Notes: generated by a model from the letters alone, not told the origin. Counted from the stretch's first letter, positions 13,570 through 27,978 are shown. The stretch: 64,000 nucleotides of DNA from Sipunculus nudus (GCA_026874595.1 CM049316.1:25567839-25631838); one strand, 5' to 3'. A program made the numbers and translations.

Positions 13570-13763
13570 TCGTTGGGCAATACTTTTCAACCGGGCTTGG
13601 TAGTCGAGGGAACATTAGTGAAAACAGATCCGAATTGGATAGCAGAAGGTGTAGACCATACCCCAGCATTCACCCAGAGTCTTAAATTGAATGGAGAGAC
13701 CATAGAAGAGTTATGTTTTCTGGCAGCCAAGATCGAGGACATTGGGGAGGGAGTTGACAGGTT
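13570..13763 (+). CDS. unassigned exon-like open frame
   Basis: A frame open after TGA (13567) reads through residues such as GLVVEGTLVKTDPNWIAEGV and KLNGETIEELCFLAAKIEDI, then GEGVDRL, and meets a perfect GTAAGT donor at 13764. Amino-acid composition is protein-like (balanced charge, W, few rare residues), unlike most frames nearby. There is no convincing acceptor, only a weak AG at 13602-13603. I do not recognise the family. Its donor phase (2) would fit an acceptor at 38159 before receptor exon 1, but that is a one-in-three coincidence and no ectodomain motif is visible. Confidence 0.3.
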
Positions 13764-13956
13764 GTAAGTTAAGCACCTACCTTTAATATCGTCGGGTGGA
13801 CACTAAACACTGGGGTGATAAAGAGGCTAACCACGGTTGGCTGGCTACGTTGGACACATAGGATACTAAATTCACTGCAAGCCACACAATAAACAGAGCT
13901 AAAATAAGTTTGAGCAAAAGGAATGTGTTTTCTGTAACAATATAATTATCTTTCGA

Positions 13957-13958
<2 letters not shown>

Positions 13959-14029
<71 letters not shown>
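13959..14029. repeat. (TA)n microsatellite
   Basis: Uninterrupted TA dinucleotides for about 71 bp. Confidence 0.95.
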
Positions 14030-14032
<3 letters not shown>

Positions 14033-17000
14033 AAGCGACAGTCATCATATGAGAGAAAACTTTTGAAATAGGAAGTTTTCTAATAAAACTTTCATATATT
14101 TTTTTTCAAAGAATTTCGTGAGAAAACTGACATGTCTAATGGTGATCCTCGAAAGTCTGAATGTCGGAGCATGCAGCAAATGTAGCTTGTAACATGACCA
14201 CCCATGCATTTTTTACCCTTCCTTCAAATTCCGCGTTAGCTATATGTTATAACCTAGTTTGTTAGGTCCTTCTGGACAAGTATGTAAACCAATTCAGCCC
14301 CCTGGGCGTTTCATTTGCGTCCTTGCCTTTGGGATAGCTTATATAAAGTTCTTATTACATCCAAGTGTGTCGTTCGATATAGTTTATAAGTTCATCAAGA
14401 CGGCGTCTGAAAATTAAGTTTCCGAGATGGAACAATCATGGATTATTGCTGAGGAGCAAAAGGACTGTCTGACTTTCCTTAGCTTTTACGTCCCGCAAGC
14501 GTCGCCTGAAATCACTGCTCTTATGGTATAAGTGTTGGCGCCACTTTAGGAGATTGCTCAACACCAGGTTTTCGGGACACTTAATGTAATTCCATGACAG
14601 CCTTGAACTTAAATATATTGCTAGCGATAACCGCCCCCGGAGTGCACAAACTATGAGACAGATTTCCCGATATCTACCCCAGGCTAATGCCAATCGTCGA
14701 AGATGAAATGACCGAAAATTATGCACTATATTGCACTGTATTGTATTTATAGTCACTAAATAAAAGCGCGAACGGAACCGGCCAAGTGGGCAGATGAAAA
14801 AGCTGTTTTAAGCTATCCTTGAGCTGATTATGGCATAATCTAGGTGGATAGGCAGTCTAAGTAAGGCGATCTAATTTAATTAGCAGCGGTTATATAGGTG
14901 GATAGCAGGGGGAGTGGCCCGGTGATACTTGCAATATCGCCCACCCGGTGACTACTGTGGTTTGCTAGGAATTTTATTTTTACATTTTCTATCTCACCAT
15001 TATAATACCCACACAGAGTGTATGTATCATTATAGGAATTATATAAAAATGAGCGCAAAAATTCATTATTTTATAACTTAATACATCAGAAGTTATTTAC
15101 AAAATCAATATTTTATTTACGGCTGACATAGAAAATATGTTATCATTGATAAATTTGTCAATGTTTGACGCTACATGTATCAAAAACGTATATAATATGC
15201 AAATACAAAATAATTCACTTATCACATGTATTCAGTACGAGTGTCTTGTTTACGAGTGATTGTACCCTATCGTAAATCAAACCTCGCGAAGAAAAAGCAA
15301 TGAAAAGCATTTGATACCTTTGAATGAGATATATAGTAGTATATGAAGGCACAAGGCTAGTTGATATAAAAACGTGCAGATTCCAACCTTAATTAAGCAT
15401 TGGCAGTGTCATCTTTTCTATTTAATAACAATTGGAGATAAAGAGAGTTCTATATTATGATATACCGTGGTGGCACTAAATCTGTATCACGCAACTCTAT
15501 AGCGCCCAAGCCTCCTTTTGGATAAACCTGGTTTTGGTCTTGAAATGTCGGGGACGGTGCAAAGGGGCTTCTATTGAGAATATTTTCCACATTTTCCAAA
15601 AAAAAAAACTCGAAAAAACACCATTCCCGAAGAACCTATATATACCCAGCGCCATGTATTACAAACCAGGCAAACTGTGTGTATTAAGGGGTCGACTTAG
15701 CCCCTGAAAACCCGTCCCCCACAAACTAATCCAACTGCTGAGTCGCCCCATGGAAAACCAGTCCCGAACCAGTACACAAAAACGGGTAATATGTTGGATA
15801 AACAGTATGGGTTGAAACTATTATGAAACGCACAGACATTTGTTAACATCTGGAAAGGCAAGTTAAGCACGAATGCCGATGTGTTAATAAATGAAATTGA
15901 AGTACACAAAAAATACATATATAATATACATAAATGTATGTTAAAAATGTGAATTTCTGGTCACCATACATATCTTTAACCTAATAACCTTTCATTTTTG
16001 TATCCAGCACTTTGTCGTGCATACTTTTTTACATTTCCTTTTAACCTAATACTTGTTTAAGTTATGCGACATGTATCATGATAATATAGTCACTGAATGC
16101 CTTAAATGGCATTCAACATACAACAGCTAGGTTTCAGGCTTTAAACTTAGTGTAATTTTCCCCCCTTTGAATAAATCAGCTATTGCTTTGTATAATATTT
16201 TGGATACCACGTGACTGACGTTACATATATCTTGATTGAATCATTGGGTATTATGAACACGTAAATATTTGGGAAAAAGCTTTCTCGCTGTTGACCTAAC
16301 ATTAACCTGGTAAAAGCCATGTTCGGACATTATTCCATTACCCACAAAGCACCAAAAGAAAACATCCTTTCGTGTGGGGGGCAAAGAACACTAAGAACTA
16401 TTTGGAGTTCGTTGAGTTTTATTTTTAAGAAGAAAATGTGCTTTTGAATTTTTAAATTAGTTCAGTAATGGGCTTATCTTATTTATCATTGTTTGTTAAT
16501 GTTTATTGCCAACCTGTAAGTTCAGGAGCTGAATACTCATAGAAAATGAAGAAAAGAATAATTAATAATTTAAATTGGTAAAGGTATGAAAATGTCCCTA
16601 AGAAGTATACTTTATCTACATGTGCAATACCGAGGGGATATTGTTTTTGGGAGAACTTTCGCTTATTGTGACGTCCATTAGTGCATCAGTATTCATGCAG
16701 TTCACTTGTGTTAATATGGGCCGAAATAGCTCAGAGAAGTTACCAAAGGTATCTGAGCAGATCGTATAGGGGCATAATGGACTCTAATGCGTACTATCCT
16801 TGGTGGGTAGATCTTGGAAGGGACACATAAACTTGGCATGATACTTTGTAACACTGATATATCATATGACCCTTGACCTTTCTAATATAGAACCGTACAC
16901 TGTAGCTGGCAGATGGTTATTATACGGGCACACTAATTCTATTATACTGAAGTCTCAGTCATAAGTTATAGCTCTTTCAGCCAAGGGTTAACGCCGAGTC

Positions 17001-17860
17001 CTCTGTGTTACAGTCTTACCGTATTTATCACACTTTAATACAGAGCATTCATTCAGTATCTCATAGTGCATGCATTATATTTTTTATATATTGTACAGCC
17101 CACCGTAGTATGTACGTTTTACAGGTATTATTATGACTACGGTTTGATTTTTTAAAAAGAACACGTCGCACATTAGCACAGTATACATGTTTTACCACGA
17201 CGTTGTTTAAATAAAAACATACAGCCCAAATGAGCATATTATGCATGTTTTAATATGCTAATTAAATTAAGGGCTGTGTCAATTAAAACAAAACTGTTAA
17301 ACTGGTATACTTTTGTGTATTCTACCGATAGTCCATTCCTTTTCGGTCGAACCAGGCCGCATCTTTGGACGGGCAAATTGTGCTTGCCTTTGACAGCCGT
17401 TCGTACGGGTCTTGTGGGATAACACTCGTATCATCAAAACGCCCCCAAGGAAGATCCAATGTTCCTCTGATGACGCACACGGTGTCCATTTAACGGTTAA
17501 CTGGATGCTTAAAAGATCGCTTGCTGTAAAAGCTGTCTGTTTTTGAATGTCAGTCCGGTCGCCATTTGGCCAGAGGAGACTTTCAACTTTCGAAAACACC
17601 TTTAGCCCGGCAAGGGTTTGTTTAATAACCGAAAGGAAATGGCAGGGAGGCCTAAAATAAATTTAATGTATACTAGTCCGAAAAGAGCAATGCAAAATCT
17701 GCGCAAGTCCACCAGTATCGCTTGAAGATACCTTTATGGGACGTACGGTAATTCGTCGTCAACCGATTAATATATATTTCAAGGCCCAACAAGGAATCTT
17801 CTCGTTTTGTGCCATTTATGGTTTTCTCTTTCGGCTGTATAAAATTTGTGGATGCGTAAA
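14030..17860. other. intergenic, no gene assigned
   Basis: AT-rich sequence with several short ORFs. The longest are on the minus strand: 14436-14756 (106 codons) and 17297-17599 (100 codons, including VESLLWPNGDRTDIQKQTAF, within a GC-richer patch). Neither has a recognisable domain or convincing splice borders. Confidence 0.45.
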
Positions 17861-17973
17861 CAGGGATGGATCCAGGTTTTAGGAAAAGAAGGGGTCAATT
17901 CCAGGAGGACTAATGATAAAATCAACAAACTGGAATTGGGGTTCCCCCCCCCCCCACCCTGGATGCGTTTCTG
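17861..17973 (+). mobile_element. short non-autonomous element with GGATCCAG termini, copy 1
   Basis: It starts CAGGGATGGATCCAGG and ends in the inverted version (CCACCCTGGATGCGTTTCTG). Inside is a poly-C run and the block AGGAGGACTAATGATAAAAT. Relatives lie at 42561-42764 (complete) and about 56237-56340 (partial), with terminal fragments near 22186-22215 and 31790-31823. No ORF; superfamily not determined. Confidence 0.6.
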
Positions 17974-18900
17974 GTTAATCATTTTCTTTCACTTAATAAC
18001 TAATCCTGTGTAAATTACTGGACTAATGCATGTTGCTTAAGTTGAATAAAACACTTCCAACGTATTTTCGTCCTCCAGTGGACAGGTATAATAACCGTAA
18101 TGGTTAGTAACATTTGATCGTCTAGAGCACCCAACGTTAATTCCAAATTAGTTCATTATGACTTCATTCATGCGTTTTATAGTCCGTTACTTTATTTTCT
18201 GTAAAGAAACCTTCATTTTCTGACTTTCTTTTTCAAATTGAACCTGATCCCGATTAGAGAGCGGGCCGAGTGGAACAATTTCGCCTTGGCTGAGTGCCAT
18301 TCTATTAGTACATTTGTTCTGATGAAGATATGTCATGGGAAGTAATGACAATTTGAAGGATTTGCAAACAAATGACAAGAAATATAAAATAAGAAAATTG
18401 TCTTTGTTTTGCAAAAAAAAACATAAAATAAATATAATGCTTTTTTTTTAGTTATCCTGCTTACGTACATCATGTCCAATTAAAGGTAATTACTGTACTC
18501 TGAAGATCATTGCCTGTATTATCTCTTTGCTATTTATATTTCAAGCTAGCCAGTTTGTTCACTTAGGGGTGCTTCCGCTTGTTACCATGGAAGGTAAGAC
18601 TAAAATGAGTTTCATATATACCTAGTTCAATTTGGATTAGGAAACCCCCAAGCATTGCTTAAAGAAAGGCATTTTCCGTCTTAAATACTATGCTTTTTAA
18701 GGAAACCTTGGTCCTGCGGCATAAACTGATGATCTTACCCTAAAATATAGCAAAGCAATAACATGTTTTAAACCAACATGCCATCAGCAATATCCTTGGG
18801 CTGTGGAAGTAATTGAAAACCAATGTCACTGATGCTTAAGTAACTTTTTGTTAATGAAATCTGTCTTTTCTATTTCAGTAACTTATGTTGCACATTTTAG

Positions 18901-18955
<55 letters not shown>

Positions 18956-20354
18956 CTATTTTTTACCAAGGTAACACTTACGTAACATACTTAAAAGGAA
19001 CTGAAATCGAAAACGGAATATTGCTAGTCCGTACGTAGGCTGCTAAATTTTATTGTTTGAGAATTTGAGAAACAACATCACTACTACAATTTATAACAAA
19101 AATATACAAAAAGAATATTATTAAATGGGGGATTATAGATTTCTTCATATTCTAAATGGTGGCTGTTTTACTACAATATAGTGCATGCTCCATCTACAAC
19201 TCAACATGTTCTTAATAAGCTGTCACCCTTTTCGTTGCTAAGGTAGCGCTAATGACTGGGGACCCTCGAATGCCAACTCTTAACCGGTCCTTAACATGTC
19301 AGAGCTGACTAAAATCCTGGCGCTTTAATGATTATGACGTTTTCTTAAATTAGACCATAGACAGTATGTGAAACAAGGGACTTTGGAATTAGATCATTAA
19401 TAGTTAATCAATACACACATTTCATCTGTGTGACGTGCTACCTGACTCTGGCGTGACGGTCTGCGTCTCGTGTGTATCCATGCAAGGCCGACGAAACACC
19501 ACTGGGCCGGTGTAGCGATTTAAGAATACCCCCTCTTCAGAATATCCCCAAGTAACTTCGGATAAATAACCGCCGAATTTGAAAATGATTTCATCATAAT
19601 CCCTACAATTACTTATTAGCCCATTCGAACAGGCCTTTATTAACGTATATTTAGTTACTCGTTTTATGCATATAATTATGTATTCCTTACAAGTGCTCGA
19701 TTGTAAATAGTGTAATAATCCGCCATGATAGTTAAAAATGTAATAAATATTTTCATCTTATAATTATGTTTGAATATATTAGTGTACATATGGTAGAAAC
19801 AATTATTAACATTATTATTTTATTATTTCCATCAGAGCATGCATTTCTGGTACATTTCACGTGTTCTATTCAATAAAAAAGAATATTATAAGTAAAAAAT
19901 TACAATTAATTAAAATAAGTAGAGGGGGTAATTGAGTAATACCGGGAGTAATATTAAGTCGATTTAAGATAACCACGCGTGAGGGTTTCAACGTGGGGTA
20001 TTCTGTCTCCTTTACACCAGTCCATGACCCGTCTCCGTCCCACAGGCAATAATCTAGATATATACATTAAACTAATACGGGTTATTAGGCGCGAAGTGAC
20101 TTGTCAGGTGACCCCTGCGTGACCGTGGTTTGACCTTTCTGGAACAAAGGCCATCAATAAAATTGACTAACCAGCTTCAAATTAGGCTCTGATACTCACG
20201 AAAAGGTCGCCAGCAGCAATCGAATGGTCTGTTCATCAGAGAGTGTCCCATCTACTAGCATGACAAGACCAGTCGTATCGGTGTAATTCTCGATAAGTAA
20301 AAAAGACCTAGTTTTCCCTATGCTTGACCCCTTTAAAATATCATGCTACTTGGC
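17974..20354. other. intergenic; (TA)n array at 18903-18952
   Basis: Besides a 50-bp TA microsatellite, nothing is recognisable. The sequence is AT-rich with scattered short ORFs of no evident content. Confidence 0.5.
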
Positions 20355-20656
20355 TTGAAACTTTCCGGTTTACATATTCTATAGATTTCGCACAACTTCT
20401 TGCACTTCTACAATTGAGATTACAGGCTATATATTTATCAGCTTTTGTTGACATGGATTGACACTTTCCTGTGTACATTCATTATAGATTTCGGACAAAT
20501 TTGGCACTTCATACTTTGAGAGTACAGGCAATATATTTATCAGCTTTCGTTGACTTGTTATGACACTTTCCTGATTACGTTTATTATAGATGTTGGACAA
20601 CTTCTGGCACTTCTAACATTGAGATAACAGGAAATTAATTTACCAGCTTTTGTTGT
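20355..20656 (+). repeat. tandem repeat, three units of about 102 bp
   Basis: ACTTTCC recurs at 20360, 20463 and 20564. Each unit continues in the same order with TATAGAT, CAACTTCT or a variant, GGCACTTC, TTGAGA and TTTA(T/C)CAGCTTT(T/C)GTTG. The units are diverged by substitutions and small indels, so the array is old. Confidence 0.85.
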
Positions 20657-21195
20657 ATTTTTCCCAAATTTTCAACAGTGTCTACAAAGAAGTGTTGCTT
20701 TATTTTATTGGGAAACATGTGCACTGAAAACAAATATACAATGTTTGAGAATCTATTCTTAGAATCTATTAACGTGAGGGGGTCCTAGGCGCCACTTTAG
20801 AGTGTGCATTAGTCAGCCTGTACACAGTAAAGTGTTAAACTAATCCAACAGTCAAATTGCTTGTTAATGTCGACCGACAGCCACCATGAGCGAAATGCTC
20901 AACATATTAGTAAATACACTAGTGTGTGTGTTAGTTTATTTCTACCCACTCTCACTAGCATGCTTTTCATGACTCCCAATATAGTCACTGTAGGGAGAGG
21001 CGTAGAGATCGGATATCTGCTGCATAATTTCTTCTTTATTAATTTGTCACAAAGACCTAGCGTAAGACTAATGGATGCCGTTAAAAAAAGGATAACGCCT
21101 ATTGAGGTGCAGTTTTCGGCGTGCCTGCCATCATCCCTAAAAGCACGCACACTTGGTCAATTTCGTATGCCTTCTAAGGCACCAGCTTCCCCGGG
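20657..21195. other. intergenic; unassigned ORFs on both strands
   Basis: A + strand frame of 113 codons (20861-21202) overlaps a minus frame of 83 codons. Neither is recognised; they are probably chance. Confidence 0.4.
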
Positions 21196-21248
<53 letters not shown>

Positions 21249-21438
21249 TGAAACTTCGTTGTGTCGAACTCGCTTAAGTCGAATAACCAGCTTATGTCGA
21301 AGTTACAGACTCGATATTCCGGACAACTCTAGTTAAATTATAACCAAATAAAACCCGCTTGTGCCAAACCTCGGATGTGTCGAAGTTTTCTGAGGGTCCT
21401 TTTGACTTCGACACATCGAGATTTAACTGTATAAATAA

Positions 21439-21526
<88 letters not shown>
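21196..21526. repeat. (TA)n array split by a MITE
   Basis: TA-rich repeats occupy 21196-21245 and 21430-21526. The intervening 184 bp is a separate inserted element. The two halves look like one original array. Confidence 0.9.
21246..21429. mobile_element. pogo/Tc1-like MITE (184 bp) nested in a (TA)n array
   Basis: It begins CAGTGAAACTTCGTTGTGTC and ends GACACATCGAGATTTAACTG, inverted repeats of about 23 bp with a few mismatches. It is flanked by TA on both sides, the target used by Tc1/mariner/pogo elements. CAGT(G/T)(A/G)AA(C/A)CTCG-type ends are typical of pogo/Tigger families. Too short to encode a transposase. Confidence 0.8.
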
Positions 21527-21528
<2 letters not shown>

Positions 21529-23786
21529 GGAACCTCTCCTTACCTCTGTACTAAGGGCACTTCCTATTTACGGCCACTTCTATGCAGTCCCTTGACAGTA
21601 GGTCACAGAATTTATAACCTTCAAACTAAGGATATTGAGAGCAAAAAATGTCCGGCCCGTCAGTGTCCGTGATTTGGAGGTTCTAATATATATATATTTA
21701 TTAATAATGTTATTTTTGTTTTAATTAAATATTTGTTCTAACCATCCTTTCTTGGGTTTTGAATAAATGCTGTCGACTAACGAGTTTCAATGTCGGCTTG
21801 GTTTGGTTGCGGATGGTTTGTCATTTTCTCATGTACCTGTCTTTATAAAGTCTAATAATTCATTTCCTCGTGAACTCCTACTTAATTAATTCTGTGTTAT
21901 TTATTGTTGCTTGTTAACGCACCAGCCATGCCATGACTTATCTCTTCTTTTATGTGGTACTAATTAAGGACATATAAAACAACGGTACCATCTCCCCCCC
22001 CCCCCCCCACATTATCGGCCTGCATGATATAACTTCATCTTGGGTGGATACAGGGTCTGAAAAAAACCCTGAATAGAGGTAGGGGCTCCACACTATGCAG
22101 ATGTGAAGCGAGGAAAACTGCAGCAAACGCATGATCCTGCAATATTTGATATATTCTTGTATTTCCAAGATTGTTTTTCTTAAATTAAAGGGCGCCCCCT
22201 CAATTTCCGCCTCTGGTCATTGTGTTGGGTCATCCATGTGTCCCGCTTTGGCTGCAAATGAGCTCGTGCTTGGATTAACGATTATAGTTTGTGCCCTAAT
22301 TGAGGAGGTCAAAGGAACCGGAGATGGGAATGCCCACTGAGGGATGAAGAAGTTCTGATCAGTAACTGTTCTCTGATGAGGATCAAGATCTCGCGAAGGC
22401 TGACCCTTATCCTCTTAAACAATGCGGAAGCCAAGTGTACATACATTAGCCCAACCTTAATATACAAGACCAACACGAGAGAGAGAATCGCACTCACAAG
22501 GGCACGACTCTGATGGTAAGGGATTGTGGGTAAAACAATACATTCCCCAACAATGCACTTTCGCTTCTATATAGACCAGTGGTGATCGAAGGTACGTAGG
22601 TATTGAAGAGGGTTATGTAATTTGTTAATATGTTGAATAGTGAACTGTGAAAGGCAAATTATATGAAATGTATCATACAGAAACTAATCCGACAGTCCAT
22701 GCAAATTGACTGATGTCCGTGGTTATTCTTTAACCACCTGTCTCTGTGGCTACTGTTCTAGAGTCAATAGACTCATCCTTGACAGACCTTTTTATGAGCC
22801 AGGGATGTAATTTAATTAAAGAAAACTGTAACACATGAAGTATGGAGACCAAGGTTATAATTAAAATATCGACACAGTGAACTTAGCACCTGTCAACAAT
22901 TAAACCACTATAAAGCTAGTCCATAATGTTCTTTAAAATAGTATCAATTTGCAGTGATACATTAACGGCTAATTACCCATCCATGACCTTTCAGGGATAC
23001 GCTGTTTTATTTGAAATGTCTCGTTCAGAAAGTCAACGAGAGAATATGCAATAGGTAATCGATATAAGTGGCACTTACGTTACATGAAATCCTCCTAGGC
23101 ATACAAAATAATTCAAGGGTTTTTAGGTTTTAGTTACAATACTTTAATAGTTATAGTTCTTTAAAAAATTAATTGTCATTGTTATGAGTTGGCAACGGGC
23201 AGCTGAGCCAGCTTAAAATAAAAGTGCAAATGTTCTTAAAAAATGTAAAGGAATGAACGTTTTGTGGTTTCTCTCTTGGCAATACTCGAATGTGAATTCC
23301 ATGCTAAAGAAAAAAACAGTCGGTGCTATATATTTACTTAAGGTGCAGTTCAGCTGCATAAAAGTTATTTTGAGGTGTGCCTGGGCGATATATAATTGCA
23401 AATTCCCTGCCTCGCTCGGTTTAAGAATCCTGAAATATGTCACAAGAATAGGAACATTTACACAATTTATTTACTCCAGCATGAATTATTATAATGTATA
23501 TTAAAAATTTCTTTCATTATAATATTATTCTATCATTATTTGAATCTCTTCATCCGTCGACTCTTATTAAAAAAATTTAAACTTTATTTATTTTACATGT
23601 ATTGTACCAATACTAATGCTAGGCACTCTCAATGCCTTAGGATATGGCGTTCAGAAGTGTCTAAAGTTCAGGAACCCGGATACTCCGGAGAAAACCACTG
23701 GAGCAAAGAATTTTACTACTCGACTGTCTTGGCTCCTCTCATCTTATTACTAAGGAAAAGATGTCAAAGTCAACCCTCCCCCCCCC

Positions 23787-23788
<2 letters not shown>
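21527..23788. other. intergenic, no gene seen; poly-C tract and element fragment
   Basis: Poly-C lies at about 21992-22008. A terminal fragment resembling the GGATCCAG elements (GGGCGCCCCCTCAATTTCCG, then CCTCTG) lies at 22190-22215. Short ORFs on both strands have no recognisable content. Confidence 0.45.

Positions 23789-23843
<55 letters not shown>
23789..23843 (+). repeat. (CT)n microsatellite
   Basis: About 55 bp of CT, preceded by a short poly-C run. Pyrimidines are on the + strand. Confidence 0.95.
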
Positions 23844-23846
<3 letters not shown>

Positions 23847-26800
23847 ATCCCCATCACTCTCCATTCTCTCTTTCTCGATCCTGGCTAAATTACATCGGTA
23901 AAGTAACCATATGGGCGTGGAGTTCTCCAAATGATTGACGTTGCTGACAAAATGCCCCATGCACGACATTTATCAATAACAGATGGTTCTTCCCACCTGG
24001 CTTACTCCTGAAATTAGTTTCCCGTTCAATGATTAGTGCCGTTATGCTGTTTGTATGGGGGTTAATTTGTCCAACAACACTCTGTTTCCCACACTGGCAA
24101 GTTAATTAAACCTACAATAGATTAAAATAATATCACTCGCTATTGAATCTTGCGATGGAACATGAAAATACTCTACCCATAGCCATGGATTTAATATTAA
24201 ATCTAAATTCATTTCGAATATTTGCTCGTGTTCATTAGAAGGACGTTTGTGAAGAGAAATGAATTCTATTACCACGCAAATTTTAATATGGTACTTGTAG
24301 AATATGAGACTGGGAAATTAATAGTTATTCTTAAAAGTTAAAGTAAAAGTTAGGGAAAGATAGAGGTGCATTAAAATGAAAATTACACGTCAGAATGTGT
24401 ATAAAATATCAGGTACTAATACAGACAGACACCAATCTACAGTTATTAAATATTTATCAATCATACTATATTAAACATATGAAAATATAATATTTTCATT
24501 TAAAATAGTGAGATGACGCTTTATCGATATTTTCCAGATAGCAAATAATAGTTAATATAATTCAACCATACCTTTACTACACCGATCCGCTCTGTATATG
24601 TTCATGACTATACTTCGTTCCATTTCACCTGTCCACATGTTTTAAATTTATTGTTTTTTTTAATCCAATAAAACACAAATGTGTTGGTTCAAACTGCAAA
24701 CGGGCGAAAAAGAATATATAAGCCAGTTATATGGCGTAAATACTTTTTCACTTCGTAGGTTTTCCGAGAAAAATGTGTCTATTTTTTTTTATAATCCACG
24801 CCATCAACCTAAAGTGAATAATGATGTGAATAATGTGCCGCACTCTTGGTCTCACTACATTCGTTTAACTTATCCATTTCATTCAACTCACTGCTTGCAG
24901 GAGCAGCATTTCGTATACCGCCACTAGAAGTGCATTTCTAGCTTGTGCCAAGCATTCAAACTTAGCCAACACTGCGGAAAGCCGCTTTTTAATTGGCCCA
25001 AACCAATGACCTTATAAGAAACTTGGCCCTGTGCAAGCACCTGCTGGCGGTCTGCGGAACGCCTCACCGTAAAGTCAGTTCGTAGGATGAAAAGAACTTG
25101 TGGAAAAATGTAATGCGACCGATGCATTAGGGGTAAAGGGATGTCTCAGTAGTGCAATATATTAAAATACCACATATTAACCTGGTAAAGGGCATTTCCT
25201 TCTAAGTCGTAACTTCTCTGATCTTCTTTGAAAAAATATGATTTTGTCAAATAATTTTTTTATATCAACAAATGTAATATACTAGTCTAACCCCAGTCTC
25301 TGAAAAAGTAAAATGCCATACCTTTGGTGTTCAGTTAACTGGCAAACAGTGTGGGAATACCGTCGTGACGAGGCAAACGAGCTCCTTCTGGTCAGACAAA
25401 AGATTAAATAAAGATCACACGCATACGCTTCCTCCTACAGTCCTAAAACTGCATACTGAAAGAGGAGAAAGATGAAAGGACTGGGCGTGATTATGATTCC
25501 AACATTCTACAGGTCAATACTGTCTATACTTCTACTGCTGTTACTACTACTCCTCCTACTACTACTACAGCTACTTCTGCTATTAATACCATTACTACTT
25601 CTTCTACTACTTTCAATTTTTTTATGCAACTAAAACAATACTGATGTGGAAAGAACATTTGGAAATGATATCAAAACACAAATTTGCATTGAATTGACAT
25701 ACAAATATTTACTTTTCTTACATGTATCGATATCTAACTACAATAACTAACACGTGATAATGTTCTGTATGAGGTGATTGTTCGTTATTTAGAATTATTG
25801 AGAAAGCCATAAGAGCATCGATTAATCGAATACAATACGTTCATAGTGCTCCTCCCTTTGGGAATTCGAAATACAGATCAATATAGGAGGTCGATGCAGT
25901 GAATTTGTTCAAAGCACATAACTCATGAAAATGGGTTCAATCTATTTTAGAGAAAATCTTGTTTCTGATTGTTAATGTCTTGAAACGCAGAAGCTGAAGT
26001 AATTCATATTATTCTGATATATATTATTAACATAAGTATATTTATTTAATCACTTACCCTTTTGAGGAAAATGTAATCACTTAAAACATTCTTTTTGTGG
26101 AAGTGAAATTCTAGTGGAAATAATGATGCCACATCACAATTATTAATATACAAAATGTATATCACCAAATACATATTAAGAAAAAGGAAATGAGAAAGAG
26201 ATTTGAGAATTGAATTATAAAAATTCATCTTGCCTTGATCCTGCCTGTAAGTAATGGAATTTTATATCTGTAAATGCTATTAGCGTAGGTCTGGTCTTAA
26301 AGATTTCAATATAACATGGCCTGGATTGAATTCTTTTAAGCCGCAAATATCAGTAAAAGGATTACACAATCCAATAAAGAGAACAGAGTCTGAGTATTAC
26401 TTGGATGATTAAATCTTTGAAAAACCACAACAGCATTACCCAGAGACCAGGTATTTCTATAGATATCTGCTTTTCAGATGCACCGTTATATATTATATAC
26501 TGCAGAGTTTTCATTTTATGAGGGCAATTTATAATTTGTTCTCTGAAAATATGATAAGGATTAGAAAAACTCTACTCTAGCACTACATTATAATTATAAC
26601 TACGTATTTTTTTGGTTTATTACTTTTCTGGAATTATAACCAAAATACGACTCGGTATAATAAAAACACTTCCTGGACTAATGAAAACCATCAAGTATTC
26701 TTCCAGCGAGTGCAAAAACCTGGATGTTTCGCCTTCATTATTACATAGTTTAGACGTTATGACAGACTATCTTAATTAATATATTTCAGCCGTTAATGAA

Positions 26801-27280
26801 AGTGAAATTCTTGGAATTTTCTTCTCCATAAGACAGGACAAGTGCATATTAATATTAATATACATTGGAATGTCATAACACAATTATATACTGATATAGA
26901 TGTTTTTATTGCAGCAAAATCATACACACTAAGCCCCAGTGGTGAGGACATACGAAAGCTAAACTTTCTTTTTTATATATATTTTTTGTGGAGGTAACTA
27001 CCGTTTTTTTATGCTGCTTTATCTAATTCTTATTTTAAATTTATACATGTACATCTGTAGAGTTTCTTTTCAGTTTGGGACTAGGTGACTGGACGGTAGC
27101 ACTTGTTTTTTGTCATTTTATTTATCATTGTGTCACCCAGACCCAGTGTTTACCGCACCTTAAGTGTTCGTAGGTATCCTAACCGATGTTCTTTCGATTT
27201 TTGTTTAAATTAAATTATGGCTGTAACAGGATTATACCCAGTTTGTTACATAGAGGCACACCTTAATTATATATTTATTT
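23844..27280. other. intergenic, no gene seen; imperfect (TAC)n tract
   Basis: An interrupted TAC/TTC trinucleotide tract lies at about 25525-25612. The rest is AT-rich with no supported gene. Confidence 0.5.
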
Positions 27281-27360
27281 CACGGTCGATATCGGATTCG
27301 GACCCATGTCGCCGGCCATAGGTCCTGTGTTCCAACCATTTTTATGCCTCAAGACTTTCT
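27281..27360 (-). mobile_element. tRNA-derived SINE head, decayed
   Basis: On the minus strand it reads GGTTGGAACACAGGACCTAT and then GGGTCCGAATCC (box B-like). It is collinear with the better-preserved copy at 34216-34330. Box A is mutated beyond recognition. Confidence 0.55.
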
Positions 27361-27930
27361 GATGAGCATTTGTTATCAATGTTTCAATTTCTTCTTAGTA
27401 TTTAATAAACTTATCATATGGGATTCCTTGATTAATACATTTTCTTACATTACAGTTTATATCTTTAAATAACAACCAACTAGGTTGCTTACTTTAGTTT
27501 TAAATTATATTATTATTAATGTCGTGTATTTAACTAATATCATGTATTTTGTTTAATATACAGTACAAGTCTTGCCATCTTGCTAAAATATAGGCCAACA
27601 ACCCAATAATTTTGGTGGCAGCGTTCGAGGTTTTTAAACATTTTTTACCACCCCGTATTTTAATGGAGTGCTCTCAACAATGATTTGGTGAAGAAGTTAA
27701 AACAAAAATCAATAAGTATGTATCTTTCTTTAAAACCCAACAGACCTATGAAATCCTAAATTGTACAAAATATCTTTTGCTTTCAGAATATGTCCAAAAA
27801 TATCAATTCAGGCAAAACGAACAAAACGAAGGAAAAGCCTCAATGCAGTGCACCTTTAATGACAAAACTTCAGGTTCGATCGATGACGCACGTGACAAAA
27901 AAAGCCTGTCTTTAATGAAAATATATATAA

Positions 27931-27978
<48 letters not shown>

